Shown here one piece after another: positions 34,815 through 44,645 of a stretch of DNA of 64,000 nt. The notes under the pieces were generated by a model. It was not told where the DNA came from and ran no database searches. It was given only the letters and a program-made list of their open reading frames with translations. The stretch lies in assembly GCF_019042245.1 (NCBI RefSeq), contig NZ_JAHQCX010000011.1:62001-126000 (forward strand). The letters run 5' to 3'. The DNA comes from Diplocloster modestus. Its GTDB lineage: Bacteria > Bacillota > Clostridia > Lachnospirales > Lachnospiraceae. Made by a program: the position numbers and the translations under genes. How positions within the stretch are numbered: position 1 is the stretch's first letter; every line of letters begins with the position of its first letter.

Positions 34815-35632
34815 GAAAGCATGCTGGTCTCTGGAATCTGCTGTATGGCGCGCTGTCCGTATTTATGATGATTCCCATTTACTATCTTCTGGTTACCACC
34901 TTCAAGACGCCGGCCGAGGCAGCGGCACATCCGTTGGGACTGCCGGTCCGTCTGACATTGGCAAACTATAAGAAGGCACTGGATTCCATGGAATATCTGC
35001 GTGCGCTTAAAAATAACATGATCATTACAGGCTGCGCAGTGGTTGTGCTGTTAATCATTTCTTCCATGGCTGCCTATGTGATTGCCAGGAGGACTAACAG
35101 GATATACCGCATCATGTTTTCGGTATTTATGGTTGGACTGATTGTGCCCTTTCAGATTGCTATTATACCCCTTTATCGGATTATCAGCGGCCTGCATCTG
35201 ATGAACCGGCTCGCGGGAATCATTATAATCGATGTGTTCTGTATCAATCTGCCGCTGTCGGTCTTTTTGTTTAAGGGATTTATCTCCACCGTCCCCATCG
35301 AACTGGAGGAAGCCGCGGAAATTGACGGATGTGGGACGCTGGGGATATTCTTTCGGATTGTTTTTCCGTTGTTAAAGCCCATTGTGTCCACGGTTGCGAT
35401 ATTGGATGCCCTTGCTGTCTGGAATGACTTTATGACCCCGCTTCTCTTTCTTCAGGATCCGAAGAAGGGCGTTCTGCTCCAGGAGGTCTATAAGAATGTG
35501 GGGCCGTTTTTCACAAACTGGACGTCATTCTTCCCCATGCTTGTGCTGGCCACTTTACCGCTTGTGCTGTTTTATTTTGTGATGCAGCGGTATATTATTG
35601 AAGGGGTGGTGGCCGGATCGGTGAAAGGATAA
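34811..35632 (+). CDS. Sugar ABC transporter permease (MalG/UgpE-like)
   Basis: 273 residues with six helices and EAA loop ELEEAAEIDGCGTLGIFFRI. The start lies in an ATGA overlap (34811-34814). It is the last gene of the carbohydrate operon and is followed by a hairpin terminator. Confidence 0.93.
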   Translation: MRKHAGLWNLLYGALSVFMMIPIYYLLVTTFKTPAEAAAHPLGLPVRLTLANYKKALDSMEYLRALKNNMIITGCAVVVLLIISSMAAYVIARRTNRIYRIMFSVFMVGLIVPFQIAIIPLYRIISGLHLMNRLAGIIIIDVFCINLPLSVFLFKGFISTVPIELEEAAEIDGCGTLGIFFRIVFPLLKPIVSTVAILDALAVWNDFMTPLLFLQDPKKGVLLQEVYKNVGPFFTNWTSFFPMLVLATLPLVLFYFVMQRYIIEGVVAGSVKG

Positions 35633-35689
35633 GTGCCGCGGAAATTTGTATTTGGTTTACCAGGTTGTTAAAACAGGACGATGAATGGA

Positions 35690-35715
35690 AAAGGGGCGCC
35701 GGATGGCGCCTCTTT
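35690..35715 (+). terminator. Terminator of the carbohydrate operon
   Basis: AAAGGGGCGCC (35690-35700) pairs with GGCGCCTCTTT (35705-35715) around a GGAT loop. The following T run is short. Confidence 0.65.
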
Positions 35716-35740
35716 GGTCTGCGGACTACTTTTTTCATCT

Positions 35741-35852
35741 GGGGAGACTGTCCGAAAACTAAATAAAGTTATTTTTACTAAGGTCCGGGAAGAGAGGAAC
35801 GCGGCGGGGCCTTAGTAAAAATAACTTTATTTAGTTTTCGGACAGTCTCCCC
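35741..35852. repeat. 43-bp perfect inverted repeat
   Basis: Arms 35741-35783 and 35810-35852 are exact reverse complements (outer end GGGGAGACTGTCCG) around a 26-nt GC-rich loop. A TTTTATA tail follows on the plus strand. It may be a strong terminator or a remnant of a small mobile element. It lies just upstream of the padR promoter. Confidence 0.8.
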
Positions 35853-35884
35853 TTTTATACCTTTCTGATAAATATAATTTTCGG

Positions 35885-35914
35885 TTGACAATAATGTGTA
35901 ATACACAGTATAAT
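35885..35914 (+). promoter_or_regulatory. padR promoter with operator in the spacer
   Basis: TTGACA (35885-35890) and TATAAT (35909-35914) are 18 nt apart. The spacer contains TGTGTAATACACA (35895-35907), a palindrome well placed for PadR autorepression. Confidence 0.65.
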
Positions 35915-35983
35915 GAATTTAACAATAATTTATACTTAAGAAGAATTTGATCCAAGGGAAATAAATCTGATAGGAGAGAGCAC

Positions 35984-36328
35984 ATGAAAGAACGGCAGGA
36001 GATTCTGAACGGATTTGCAGTCGAGATGCGCAGGGGCACCGTTGTTTTGAGTGTCTTGAGCAGGCTGCAGTCGCCGAAGTACGGGTACTCCCTGATTCAG
36101 GAATTGAAACAGAATGAATTTGGCGTGGAAGCGAATACTTTATACCCGCTGCTGCGAAGGCTGGAAAAACAGGGGATTTTAAGAAGTGAATGGGAGACGC
36201 AGGGAGCGAAGCCCAGGAAATACTATGTGTTAACGGATTTCGGCAAAGAGATTTTTGAGGAACTGAAAACCTACTGGAAAAATATGCAGAGCTATTTGAA
36301 CGTGCTGGTGAATGGGGAGGATTGCTAA
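35984..36328 (+). CDS. PadR-family transcriptional regulator
   Basis: 114 residues with the PadR winged helix: RGTVVLSVLSRLQSPKYGYSL, VEANTLYPLLRRLEKQGILRSEW and KPRKYYVLTDFGKE. The next gene starts directly after its stop. PadR-HAAS pairs are common in Firmicutes, with the regulator controlling the membrane protein. Confidence 0.93.
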   Translation: MKERQEILNGFAVEMRRGTVVLSVLSRLQSPKYGYSLIQELKQNEFGVEANTLYPLLRRLEKQGILRSEWETQGAKPRKYYVLTDFGKEIFEELKTYWKNMQSYLNVLVNGEDC

Positions 36329-37372
36329 ATGGATATCAGGAAATATACGGAGGACATGATCGAACGCTATATTTATCAGGTGGCCCGATTTCTGCCCGGC
36401 AGGAATAAGGAAGATATTTTAAAGGAACTGCGCACTTTGATCTGGGATATGATAGAGGAACGGATCCGGGACAGAACTTTGGAAAAGAAAGATGTGGAGA
36501 TCGTGCTGATGGAGCTGGGCACCCCATCAGAACTGGCGGCCAAATACGGGGAAAAGAAGCATTATCTGATCGGGCCTGACTTGTACCCGAGATATATCTG
36601 GATTCTCAAGATTGTGCTATTGATTGCGGTGATTGCGGGACCAGCAGCGGTATTGATCAGCCGGATGACTTCCGGGTTGGATATTGAATTCGCGGGAACC
36701 GGCCAGTTGTGGTTTATGGCTGTCTGGGAGATGCTGGAGGCATTCTTCGGCAGCGCTGTCACCGCCTTTGCCATGGTTACGCTGATCTTTGCCGTCATGG
36801 AGCGGATCGGGGTTCAGGGGGATATTTTCAGTTTTCAGGAGGGAATGGATTTCCTGCCGCCGGTGCCGGAGAAAAATGCCAGAATTTCCAAGGGGGAGCC
36901 GATTGTCAGTCTCGTCTTTTTGATGATACTTTTTGTGATCATGGTGTTCATACCCCAGATTATAGGGGCAACCGTGTATAGAGACGGTGTTATCACCATG
37001 GTTCCGATTTTTCAGCTCAGTGTCCTGCAGAGGGCTCTTCCGCTGTTTTGCATCTGGTTTGCCTGTTCGGCTGTCGCTGAGATCGTCAAGCTGGTTGAAG
37101 GCAGATATACCATGCGTCTAGCGGTAGTGGTTCTGATCGGAAATGGAATATCCCTGCTGCTCAGTATTTTTATTTTTACCCAGTTTAAGATCTGGAATCC
37201 ACAGTTTATACCTCAGCTTCAGGAAGCTTTTCCGGGAATGAATCCAGATCTTGGAGCGCTGATCTGGAATCTAATGACGAATTTCTTTTTGCTGATTGTG
37301 ATCTTTGCAATTTTGCTGGAGTGTGGTACTGTATTGTACAAAGGAATCAAGTACAGAGGATATGACAGATAA
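36329..37372 (+). CDS. HAAS-domain integral membrane protein
   Basis: 347 residues. The first 80 form a HAAS-like helical domain (YIYQVARFLPGRNKEDILKELRTLIWDMIEER, LGTPSELAAKYGEK). About six membrane helices follow. HAAS proteins are usually encoded next to PadR regulators; their function is not settled. The gene begins with zero spacing after padR. Confidence 0.85.
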   Translation: MDIRKYTEDMIERYIYQVARFLPGRNKEDILKELRTLIWDMIEERIRDRTLEKKDVEIVLMELGTPSELAAKYGEKKHYLIGPDLYPRYIWILKIVLLIAVIAGPAAVLISRMTSGLDIEFAGTGQLWFMAVWEMLEAFFGSAVTAFAMVTLIFAVMERIGVQGDIFSFQEGMDFLPPVPEKNARISKGEPIVSLVFLMILFVIMVFIPQIIGATVYRDGVITMVPIFQLSVLQRALPLFCIWFACSAVAEIVKLVEGRYTMRLAVVVLIGNGISLLLSIFIFTQFKIWNPQFIPQLQEAFPGMNPDLGALIWNLMTNFFLLIVIFAILLECGTVLYKGIKYRGYDR

Positions 37373-37389
37373 AGGAGCAGGGAACAGAT

Positions 37390-39114
37390 ATGTCAATGAT
37401 AAAATCATCAGATGAATTGAGACAGATATTAAAACGGATCGATCGCAAGAGCTACGGATTTTATAAGGATCTGGCGGGCGGCTATGATTTCGGCGAATAT
37501 CAGCTTTTTTTAGACCACGTACAGGGGGACCCCTTTGCCAGTCCTTCCAGGGTGCGGTTTGTGGTAGAGCGGAAGTTTCATCAGTTTCCAGCCCGGCTGT
37601 ATGATGAAAAATGCAAAAAAACCGCGTTGGAGGACTATCTGCTGCGGCTGCTGAACCGCAACATACGTGCCGTAGAGCAAAAGGGAATGGGGTCCGGAAA
37701 AAGCGGGACTATCACCACCTGCCGTCCGGGGCAGGAGATGTTTGAGCGCACGGCGGTGACTATGGGGGAGAAGTTAGAGGTGCGGATCGAAGTTGGCTTT
37801 CCGGCCAGAGGACGCACGATACTATCGGATGAAATGGAGAAAATACTGTTCGTGCTGCTGCCCCAGATAGCCGGAAGGACTTTTTATTATGCCCGTCTGC
37901 GCCAGGAGGAGCTGGAACGCAGGGTGGAACTGTCGGTAGATCAGCAGGCCATCGCCAAAGAGCTGCGGCAGAAGAATCTGGTGGCTTTCGTGGCGGATGG
38001 TTCCATATTGCCCCGGTTAAGCGGAGTTTCCGATCTTCCCATGAAGGAGGGGATCCCATTTACCTCTCCGGAAAGCCTTCGGGTGGAAATGAACCTCCCA
38101 TACCATGGCAGAATTCAGGGGATGGGCATTCCGAGGGGAATTACCGTAATTACCGGTGGGGGATACCACGGGAAATCCACGCTGTTAAGAGCGCTGGAAG
38201 CCGGTGTCTATCCGCATATTCCGGGAGACGGCCGGGAATATGTAGTCACTGACATCACAGCGCTTAAGATACGGGCGGAGGATGGAAGGTGTATTCATCA
38301 CTGTAATATTTCCCCTTTTATCAGTCATCTGCCGGGGGGACAGAATACCGAGGATTTCATTACGGAAAATGCCAGCGGAAGCACCTCCCAGGCTGCCAAT
38401 GTCATAGAGGGAATCGAGGCGGGCGCGAAAACCCTGCTCATCGATGAAGACACTTCGGCTACCAATTTCATGATCCGGGATGCGCTGATGGCGAAACTGG
38501 TTACGGACGACAAAGAACCGATCACCCCGTTTATCCGGCGGATCCGGAGCTTATATGAGGATGCGGGGATATCCACGGTGATCGTGATCGGCAGCTCCGG
38601 CGACTACCTATCCGTGGCGGACACGGTGCTTCAGCTGGATCATTACCGGGTAAAGGATGTGACGGCCAAGGCAGGTGAACTGTGCCGTCTGGAAAACGCC
38701 CAGGTACGGCAGCAGGAGGAGCCTTTTCCGCAGCTGTTATTTGAACGCCGTCTAAGAGCCGACGGTAACGGGCAGCAGCAGAGGGATGCGAGGGGACGAA
38801 GAGACGATATCAAGATCAAGACAGGCGGCCGGGACTATGTGATGATCAATCACGAGACCATAGATCTGCGTTATCTGGAACAGCTCACCGACAATGGTCA
38901 GGTCGCTGCGTTAGGTTACATGATGCGGATCGCGATACAACAGCTTCTGGGCGGAAACCGTACAGTCCGTCAGGTTGTGGAGCACCTTTACAGCCTGATC
39001 GAAAAAAATGGTATTCTATCCATCGTCCCGCCCAATTATCCGGCCGGCCACGCGGTCCTTCCACGCCCCCAGGAATTCTACCAGTGCCTCAACCGGTATC
39101 GCCTGCTAAAATAA
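37390..39114 (+). CDS. Predicted ATPase of the ABC class (DUF2791-type/COG3044)
   Basis: 574 residues, cytoplasmic. Walker A is GGGYHGKSTLLRALE with K262; Walker B-like TLLIDEDTSATNFMI follows, then IVIGSSGDYLSVADTVLQLD. This matches the ABC-ATPase domain family (COG3044), which is not a transporter component; its role is unknown, with nucleic-acid metabolism suggested. AAAGGAG precedes the start, 17 nt after the HAAS gene, so it is in the padR operon. Confidence 0.85.
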   Translation: MSMIKSSDELRQILKRIDRKSYGFYKDLAGGYDFGEYQLFLDHVQGDPFASPSRVRFVVERKFHQFPARLYDEKCKKTALEDYLLRLLNRNIRAVEQKGMGSGKSGTITTCRPGQEMFERTAVTMGEKLEVRIEVGFPARGRTILSDEMEKILFVLLPQIAGRTFYYARLRQEELERRVELSVDQQAIAKELRQKNLVAFVADGSILPRLSGVSDLPMKEGIPFTSPESLRVEMNLPYHGRIQGMGIPRGITVITGGGYHGKSTLLRALEAGVYPHIPGDGREYVVTDITALKIRAEDGRCIHHCNISPFISHLPGGQNTEDFITENASGSTSQAANVIEGIEAGAKTLLIDEDTSATNFMIRDALMAKLVTDDKEPITPFIRRIRSLYEDAGISTVIVIGSSGDYLSVADTVLQLDHYRVKDVTAKAGELCRLENAQVRQQEEPFPQLLFERRLRADGNGQQQRDARGRRDDIKIKTGGRDYVMINHETIDLRYLEQLTDNGQVAALGYMMRIAIQQLLGGNRTVRQVVEHLYSLIEKNGILSIVPPNYPAGHAVLPRPQEFYQCLNRYRLLK

Positions 39115-39142
39115 GGCCAAACGATTTGGGCCATACGATTGG

Positions 39143-39224
39143 GGACATGTCCATTTCGGTTTGGGACATGTCCATACCGGATTGGGACATGTCCAAATGG
39201 AACCGGGGTGAAATGGACATGTCC
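39143..39224. repeat. Four copies of the palindrome GGACATGTCC
   Basis: The perfect 10-bp palindrome GGACATGTCC occurs at 39143-39152, 39164-39173, 39185-39194 and 39215-39224. The first three are spaced 21 bp, two helical turns; the last is 30 bp on. They fill the gap between the ABC-class ATPase and the amidase gene, directly upstream of the amidase ribosome site. This could be an operator array or a structured leader. Confidence 0.8.
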
Positions 39225-39259
39225 CTATTGGTCTATTTGCAGAAAGGATGAAACTATAT

Positions 39260-40222
39260 ATGAAAACATTACAGCGAAGCGTAAAGCTTCTGCTTATCCT
39301 GATCATAACAGCAGCGGCCATCGCAGGCTGTTCCAAAAAAGAACCGGCCGCCGATCCGCAGCCTCCTGTGCAGACCCCGGAAAGGGAGTTGGAGACCAAT
39401 CTGCCGGCGGAGCAATCGATAGAGCCTACAGCGCCGGCATCGACGCCGGACGCCGCACCGGCAGAGTCACCCGAACCCACAGATGCCGGCGGGGACACTT
39501 CCCTGGGAGCGGAGGTACCGGATGCGGACACAGGTGCGAACATGCCGGAAGAAACAGCCGGACAGACAGCGGCCAAGGACACGTTAAACGGTCATATCGT
39601 AGCGATTGATGCCGGACACCAGGCGAAGGGAAATAATGAGCAGGAGCCCATAGGCCCCGGGGCCTCCCAGACCAAACCCAAGGTGGCGGCCGGCACATCC
39701 GGTACGGCCACAGGTCTGAAAGAATATGAGCTGACCCTCCAGGTATCCCGAAAGCTCAGAGATGAACTGGAGAACAGGGGATACCAGATCGTGATGATCC
39801 GGGATACCAATGATGTGAACCTGAGCAATAAGGAGCGGGCGGATCTGGCCAACGAATCGGGGGCGGAGATCTTTGTCCGGATACATGCCAACGGATCGGA
39901 AGATTCCAGCGTCCACGGCGCGCTGACCATGTGTCCCACCAGCGGTAATCCCTACGTCAGTGATCTGTATGATGACAGCCTGAGATTGTCGGAAAGTGTG
40001 CTGGATCAGATGTGTGAGGCCACCGGAGCGAAAAACAGAGGGGTATCCAAGACAGATACCATGAGCGGAATCAACTGGTGCCAGATACCGGTCACTATCG
40101 TGGAGATGGGATTTATGACGAATCCCAAGGAGGATCAGAAGATGGCCGCGGAGGAGTACCAACAGGACATAGCAACGGGAATAGCAGATGGGATCGACAC
40201 TTATTTCCAACCTGTGGACTGA
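39260..40222 (+). CDS. N-acetylmuramoyl-L-alanine amidase (Amidase_3), lipoprotein
   Basis: 320 residues. Signal peptide with lipobox IAGC, a Pro/Glu/Ala-rich linker of about 80 residues, then a zinc amidase domain: VAIDAGHQ (Zn His), [12 protein letters not shown] (Zn Glu), FVRIHANGS (Zn His) and [12 protein letters not shown] (catalytic Glu). It cleaves the amide between MurNAc and L-Ala in peptidoglycan, outside the cell. Start at 39260 is chosen because the upstream ATG (39248) overlaps the AAAGG ribosome site. A palindrome array precedes it. Confidence 0.9.
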   Translation: MKTLQRSVKLLLILIITAAAIAGCSKKEPAADPQPPVQTPERELETNLPAEQSIEPTAPASTPDAAPAESPEPTDAGGDTSLGAEVPDADTGANMPEETAGQTAAKDTLNGHIVAIDAGHQAKGNNEQEPIGPGASQTKPKVAAGTSGTATGLKEYELTLQVSRKLRDELENRGYQIVMIRDTNDVNLSNKERADLANESGAEIFVRIHANGSEDSSVHGALTMCPTSGNPYVSDLYDDSLRLSESVLDQMCEATGAKNRGVSKTDTMSGINWCQIPVTIVEMGFMTNPKEDQKMAAEEYQQDIATGIADGIDTYFQPVD

Positions 40223-40247
40223 AATAAACCATCAATGAGGAGTATCT

Positions 40248-41414
40248 ATGGCAACGATTTTACTAATTATCATATATCTGGCGTTTATCAGCCTGGGGCT
40301 GCCGGACTCGCTGTTGGGATCGGCCTGGCCGGTAATGAACCAGGAGCTGCAGATCCCTCTTTCCGGAGCGGGAATGCTATCCATGATTATCACTGGAGGG
40401 ACGATCCTGTCCAGTTTTTTAAGCGGAATCTGTATCCGCAGATTTGGAACCGGTATGGTTACGTTTGTCAGCGTTTTGATGACAGCGGCGGCGCTTTTAG
40501 GTTTTTCGCTGGCGCCTTCGTTTCTGTGGTTATGTATCCCGGCCGTCCCGCTGGGCCTGGGCGCGGGAGCGGTAGACGCGGCACTCAATAATTTTGTGGC
40601 TCTGCACTATAAGGTAAGCCATATGAACTGGCTCCACTGTTTCTGGGGACTGGGGGCTATGTCCGGGCCCATGATCATTTCCGTGTTTTTGCAGGAAGAG
40701 CAGGGATGGAGAAAAGGATACCGGACGATCTCAGTAATACAGTTTGTGCTGGTCCTTATTCTATTAGGGACGCTGTTCCTGTGGAAAAAATTCGAAAACA
40801 AAGATACGGACAGAGAGAATGAAAAGCCCACAGGAGAAAAAATCCGGGTTTTGAAGCTGCCCGGAGCGATTCTGGCTTGGCTGGCTTTCTTCTGTTACTG
40901 CGGGGCAGAACTGACGGCCGGCCTGTGGGGCAGCAGCTATCTGGTAAAAGCGAAGGGAATCTCCGCCGATACGGCAGCCCGGTGGATATCCCTGTTCTAT
41001 ATGGGGATCACCCTGGGCAGATTCCTGTGCGGCTTTTTGGCAGTCAGGTTTAAGAATAGAAGCCTGGTGCGCCTGGGACTGGTAATCTGTCTGGCAGGCT
41101 GCCTGCTCCTTTTGCTGCCCCTGCCTGCTGCCGCATCGATGCCCGGCTTTGTCTTGTTTGGACTGGGCTGTGCGCCTGTATTTCCGGGACTGCTTCACGA
41201 GACTCCGGTGCGCTTTGGCAGAGAGGCCTCGCAGGCTATGATGGGAACACAGATGGCTTTTGGCTATATCGGAAGTACGATACTGCCGCCGCTGTTCGGC
41301 CTGGCTGCCTCAGGAGGCTTTATCAGTCTCTTCCCATGGTTTTTGCTTCTGCTGACAGGGGGCATGATCCTAAGTTCTGAGGGAGTGGACTTAAGGGCTG
41401 TGCGAAGGCAGTAA
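40248..41414 (+). CDS. MFS transporter
   Basis: 388 residues with twelve membrane helices and the opening ILLIIIYLAFISLGLPDSLLGSAWPVM, followed by ISLFYMGITLGRFLCGFLAVRFKNR (MFS loop motif). It resembles FucP/YbjJ-type sugar or drug carriers. ATGAGGAG precedes the start. The substrate is unknown. It may be read from the amidase promoter, 25 nt after that gene's stop. Confidence 0.88.
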   Translation: MATILLIIIYLAFISLGLPDSLLGSAWPVMNQELQIPLSGAGMLSMIITGGTILSSFLSGICIRRFGTGMVTFVSVLMTAAALLGFSLAPSFLWLCIPAVPLGLGAGAVDAALNNFVALHYKVSHMNWLHCFWGLGAMSGPMIISVFLQEEQGWRKGYRTISVIQFVLVLILLGTLFLWKKFENKDTDRENEKPTGEKIRVLKLPGAILAWLAFFCYCGAELTAGLWGSSYLVKAKGISADTAARWISLFYMGITLGRFLCGFLAVRFKNRSLVRLGLVICLAGCLLLLLPLPAAASMPGFVLFGLGCAPVFPGLLHETPVRFGREASQAMMGTQMAFGYIGSTILPPLFGLAASGGFISLFPWFLLLLTGGMILSSEGVDLRAVRRQ

Positions 41415-41445
41415 TATCTTATATGCTCCTGGAATAGTATGGAGT

Positions 41446-42549
41446 ATGAAGAAAAGAAACAGCTATTTTAAAATTATAATGAAATATAGCGGTGCCCTGA
41501 TCGCTTTTTTGATCGGTTCTGGATTTGCCAGCGGCCAGGAGGTGTTGCAGTTTTTCAGCGCTTACGGGCCGATGGGAAGCCTGGGGGCCGGTGCATTGGC
41601 CTGTCTGCTGTTATTTTGGGCATTCCGGACCGTTTTGCGGGATGTGAGGTTATGGAACCTGGAAAATACAAACCAGATCTACCGCAGATACTGCGGCAGG
41701 ATTCTGGGTGGTATTTTTGAATGGCTCACCCCCATATTTCTCTTTCTGCTCTATGTAGTCATGCTCTCCGGAGCAGGGGCGCTGCTGGAAGAGAATTACG
41801 GATTACCGGTGTGGATCGGCCGCTTTCTGATGCTGGGACTAACCCTGTTCACGGTATTGCTGGGGCTGGATCGCCTGGTGGATATCATCGGGAAAATAGG
41901 ACCGGTGATCATAGCCTGTGTCGTGTGCATGGGGATCGCCTGCATGATCCAAAAACCGGTAACCATCCCCCAGATGTATGAAAAAATGTCCGGACTGACT
42001 TTGACCAGAGCCGCCGGGACCTGGTGGCTCTCAGGCCTTAGTTATGCCAGCTTCAATATCATGACGATCCTCCCGTTTCTGACCGGAATCGGACAAAAGC
42101 TTCCGGACTACAAAACCAGCAGATACTGTGCCGCGGGCAGCAGCCTGTCTTTTATGGCGGCGGCCATGATTCTGAACTTCGGAATGCTTGGGTCCATCGA
42201 TCTGGTCTGCGGCAGAAACATACCGGCTCTGGTGATCGCCGGGCAGTGGTTTCGCGGTGCCTCTGCTGTATTTACGCTGATGATGTTCGCGGGGATCTTT
42301 ACCACGGCGGTACCGATGTTGTGGTCCTCCTGCAGCCGGGTCTATCCGGATGATAAAAGCAATGCGTTTCGGTGGACCGCGCTGATCCTGGCAGTCGCCG
42401 CCTTTTTTGGGGGAGGCCTGCCTTTTGCCAAACTGGTGAACCTGATCTATCCCTGTATGGGCTATCTGGGATTCCTGGTCTTGGCCGGGATGCTTGCGAG
42501 CGATATCCGGCTGCTTCTACAGGTCAAGAGGAAGCACATGCCTCGTTAG
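41446..42549 (+). CDS. YkvI-family membrane protein
   Basis: 367 residues, about ten membrane helices, with the start YSGALIAFLIGSGFASGQE that marks YkvI-like transporters of the APC superfamily. The substrate is unknown, possibly an amino acid. The ribosome site before the ATG is poorly spaced (GGAGT directly adjacent), so translation may be weak or the start misplaced. Its 3' end overlaps the convergent lysA gene by 33 nt. Confidence 0.82.
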   Translation: MKKRNSYFKIIMKYSGALIAFLIGSGFASGQEVLQFFSAYGPMGSLGAGALACLLLFWAFRTVLRDVRLWNLENTNQIYRRYCGRILGGIFEWLTPIFLFLLYVVMLSGAGALLEENYGLPVWIGRFLMLGLTLFTVLLGLDRLVDIIGKIGPVIIACVVCMGIACMIQKPVTIPQMYEKMSGLTLTRAAGTWWLSGLSYASFNIMTILPFLTGIGQKLPDYKTSRYCAAGSSLSFMAAAMILNFGMLGSIDLVCGRNIPALVIAGQWFRGASAVFTLMMFAGIFTTAVPMLWSSCSRVYPDDKSNAFRWTALILAVAAFFGGGLPFAKLVNLIYPCMGYLGFLVLAGMLASDIRLLLQVKRKHMPR

Positions 42550-43782
42550 GTCCTCTAGGGTCTCCCGCTCACGGATCAGCTTCACCTGGCCGGATTCCCG
42601 GATCAGGATCTCCGCAGGGCGCAGTCGATTGTTATAATTGGAAGACATCGTGTAACCATAGGCGCCGGCATCCTGGATGCCCAGGATATCGTGCCGGAAG
42701 ATTTCCGGCAGTGTCCGGCAGGAGGCCAGGATATCCCCGCTTTCACAGATATTGCCGACGATCGTGACTTCCTCGAGCCTGGTGGAAGGGGCATCGCTCT
42801 CCCGATAGATTTCCACCTCGTGGTAGGAATCATAGAGAACTGGGCGGGCCAGTATGTGAAAGCCGATATCACAGCCGATATATTTGTGGGAGTGGTTGTA
42901 TTTTACCGCGTGCACCTGGCCTAATAAAACGGAACACTCCGCGCTGATATAGCGGCCCGGTTCGATTCGGAAGGTGACCGGACTGCCGTATTCTTTTGCA
43001 AAATCATATAAGGCCTGATCAAGACGGGGGCCCAGAGAGGACAGATCCAGAGGTTGTTCTCCCTGGCCTTTTTTATAAGGAATACCGAAGCCGCCTCCCA
43101 GATCGATAAAGGAAAGCCCCGGAAACTGCCGCGCGATGGAGAAAAGGGAGGGCAGGCTGTCCAAAAAGGCCTGATCGGTCATAAATAACGACCCGATGTG
43201 CTGATTGATACCCACAAGTGTCAGATGATACTGATCCAACAGCTGCTTTACCTGGGGAACACAGGAGGGGTCCACGCCGAATTTGGTCTTTTTGCCTGCG
43301 GTAACCACTTTGCTATGATGACCGGCGCCAACGCCCGGGTTAAACCGGACTGCCACCCGCCCACCCGGGCAGAGCTGTCCGAACTGTTCCAGCTGGCTTA
43401 AGGAATCCACGCTGACGGTAACGCCCTCGTCTATGGCATAGCGCATTTCTTCCTCTGACACGTTATTGCATATATAGAAAATCTCATCGGATGTAAATCC
43501 GGCCAATTTTTCCATATAGATTTCTCCCGGGGACATGGCATCCGCTTCCAGCCCCTCGGAGCGGACGATCTGCAGCAGCGCGGGATTACTGTTCGCTTTG
43601 GCCGAGTAATCCACCACAAAATCGGGATACGTAACCAGATTCTTAAGCCGGCGGCAGCGGCTGCGCAGAATTCTTTCATTATAAACATAGAGCGGCGTAC
43701 CGTAATCCCTGGCCAGCTCTACAGGATCCAGTCCCTCGAAAAAACCGGTTTGATCCGTTATCTTTGAATAAATTTTATGCAT
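42517..43782 (-). CDS. lysA: Diaminopimelate decarboxylase
   Basis: 421 residues, fold-III PLP enzyme that makes L-lysine from meso-diaminopimelate. PLP lysine K62 in VDYSAKANSN, HIGSLF, the phosphate-binding GGGFGIPY, the substrate EPGRYIS and the active-site CESGD are all visible. GAGGAGG precedes the start. It is a single gene here, with no other lysine gene nearby. Confidence 0.93.
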   Translation of the reverse strand: MHKIYSKITDQTGFFEGLDPVELARDYGTPLYVYNERILRSRCRRLKNLVTYPDFVVDYSAKANSNPALLQIVRSEGLEADAMSPGEIYMEKLAGFTSDEIFYICNNVSEEEMRYAIDEGVTVSVDSLSQLEQFGQLCPGGRVAVRFNPGVGAGHHSKVVTAGKKTKFGVDPSCVPQVKQLLDQYHLTLVGINQHIGSLFMTDQAFLDSLPSLFSIARQFPGLSFIDLGGGFGIPYKKGQGEQPLDLSSLGPRLDQALYDFAKEYGSPVTFRIEPGRYISAECSVLLGQVHAVKYNHSHKYIGCDIGFHILARPVLYDSYHEVEIYRESDAPSTRLEEVTIVGNICESGDILASCRTLPEIFRHDILGIQDAGAYGYTMSSNYNNRLRPAEILIRESGQVKLIRERETLEDLTRHVLPLDL

Positions 43783-44026
43783 ATGGCAATGCCTCCTCTT
43801 ACGTCGTTCCTGATTGAAACGGTAGTTCTTGTTTTATTATAATCCCGATCGTATAATTTGTATAATGAATTTAATAGGGAAAAAGAGCAAAGAGGCAGGA
43901 GCATTGTCTGACTGGATAATGAGAAGGGGCGTCAGCGGGAAAAGCATGTATTATGAAGGGCCTTGCAGGATATAATATAGTAATGTCTAAGATACATACA
44001 ACTCAGTTCCTGAAAGGAGAATATCT

Positions 44027-44497
44027 ATGAAAAGAATAGCAGTGAGTCTGATGGCAGCGGTCACGATGTTATGCTCGGCATGTGCCTCTTCGGTGGATGC
44101 CGTATATAACAGCAATGTAAAGATCTCCGGTCCTTCCAACACCTATAACCTGAACAACGATGTTCAGACCATAGACGATCAGGATTATGAGGGGGTTATG
44201 GAATTCGGCGGTATGGGGACGGTGTGGACCTATGATGCCTCAGCGGAGGAGGAAATCGATATCTCTTATCAGCTTTCCGTTTCCGAGGGGGACGCGAAAC
44301 TGGTAATGATCAGCCCCGACGGCACGCTGACAATTCTGGTAGAAAATACGAGCCAGAGCCAGCAGGAGGAGATAGAGGCCGTGAATGTGAAGATACAAAA
44401 AGGAGAGAATCGGATCAAACTGGTAGCTACGGATCAATCAAAACTGGAACTGCTATTGAGTGCCGAAGTCGGAGAATTTCACGAAATCGGCTTATAG
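44027..44497 (+). CDS. Hypothetical small lipoprotein
   Basis: 156 residues with signal peptide and lipobox CSACA near residue 19. The mature part is beta-rich (NNDVQTIDDQDYEGVMEFG, ISYQLSVSEGDAKLVMISPDGT). No family is recognised. AAAGGAG precedes the start. Confidence 0.75.
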   Translation: MKRIAVSLMAAVTMLCSACASSVDAVYNSNVKISGPSNTYNLNNDVQTIDDQDYEGVMEFGGMGTVWTYDASAEEEIDISYQLSVSEGDAKLVMISPDGTLTILVENTSQSQQEEIEAVNVKIQKGENRIKLVATDQSKLELLLSAEVGEFHEIGL

Positions 44498-44645
44498 ATA
44501 TAAATTTAACAATAAAAATTGTAAAAATTAGCTAAATTATATAGCTGAACCGTGCCTGATTTGACAAAAGATGACATATTGTTTAAGAAATAGATATATG
44601 TTATGATAGAAATGGTAAATACATCAAAAAACGGGGGTGTATCCC

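Noticed and set aside
39106..39582. Minus-strand frame of 158 codons with repeated TCP motifs
   Set aside because: It is produced by the GGACATGTCC array and the antisense of the amidase linker; no ribosome site or domain.
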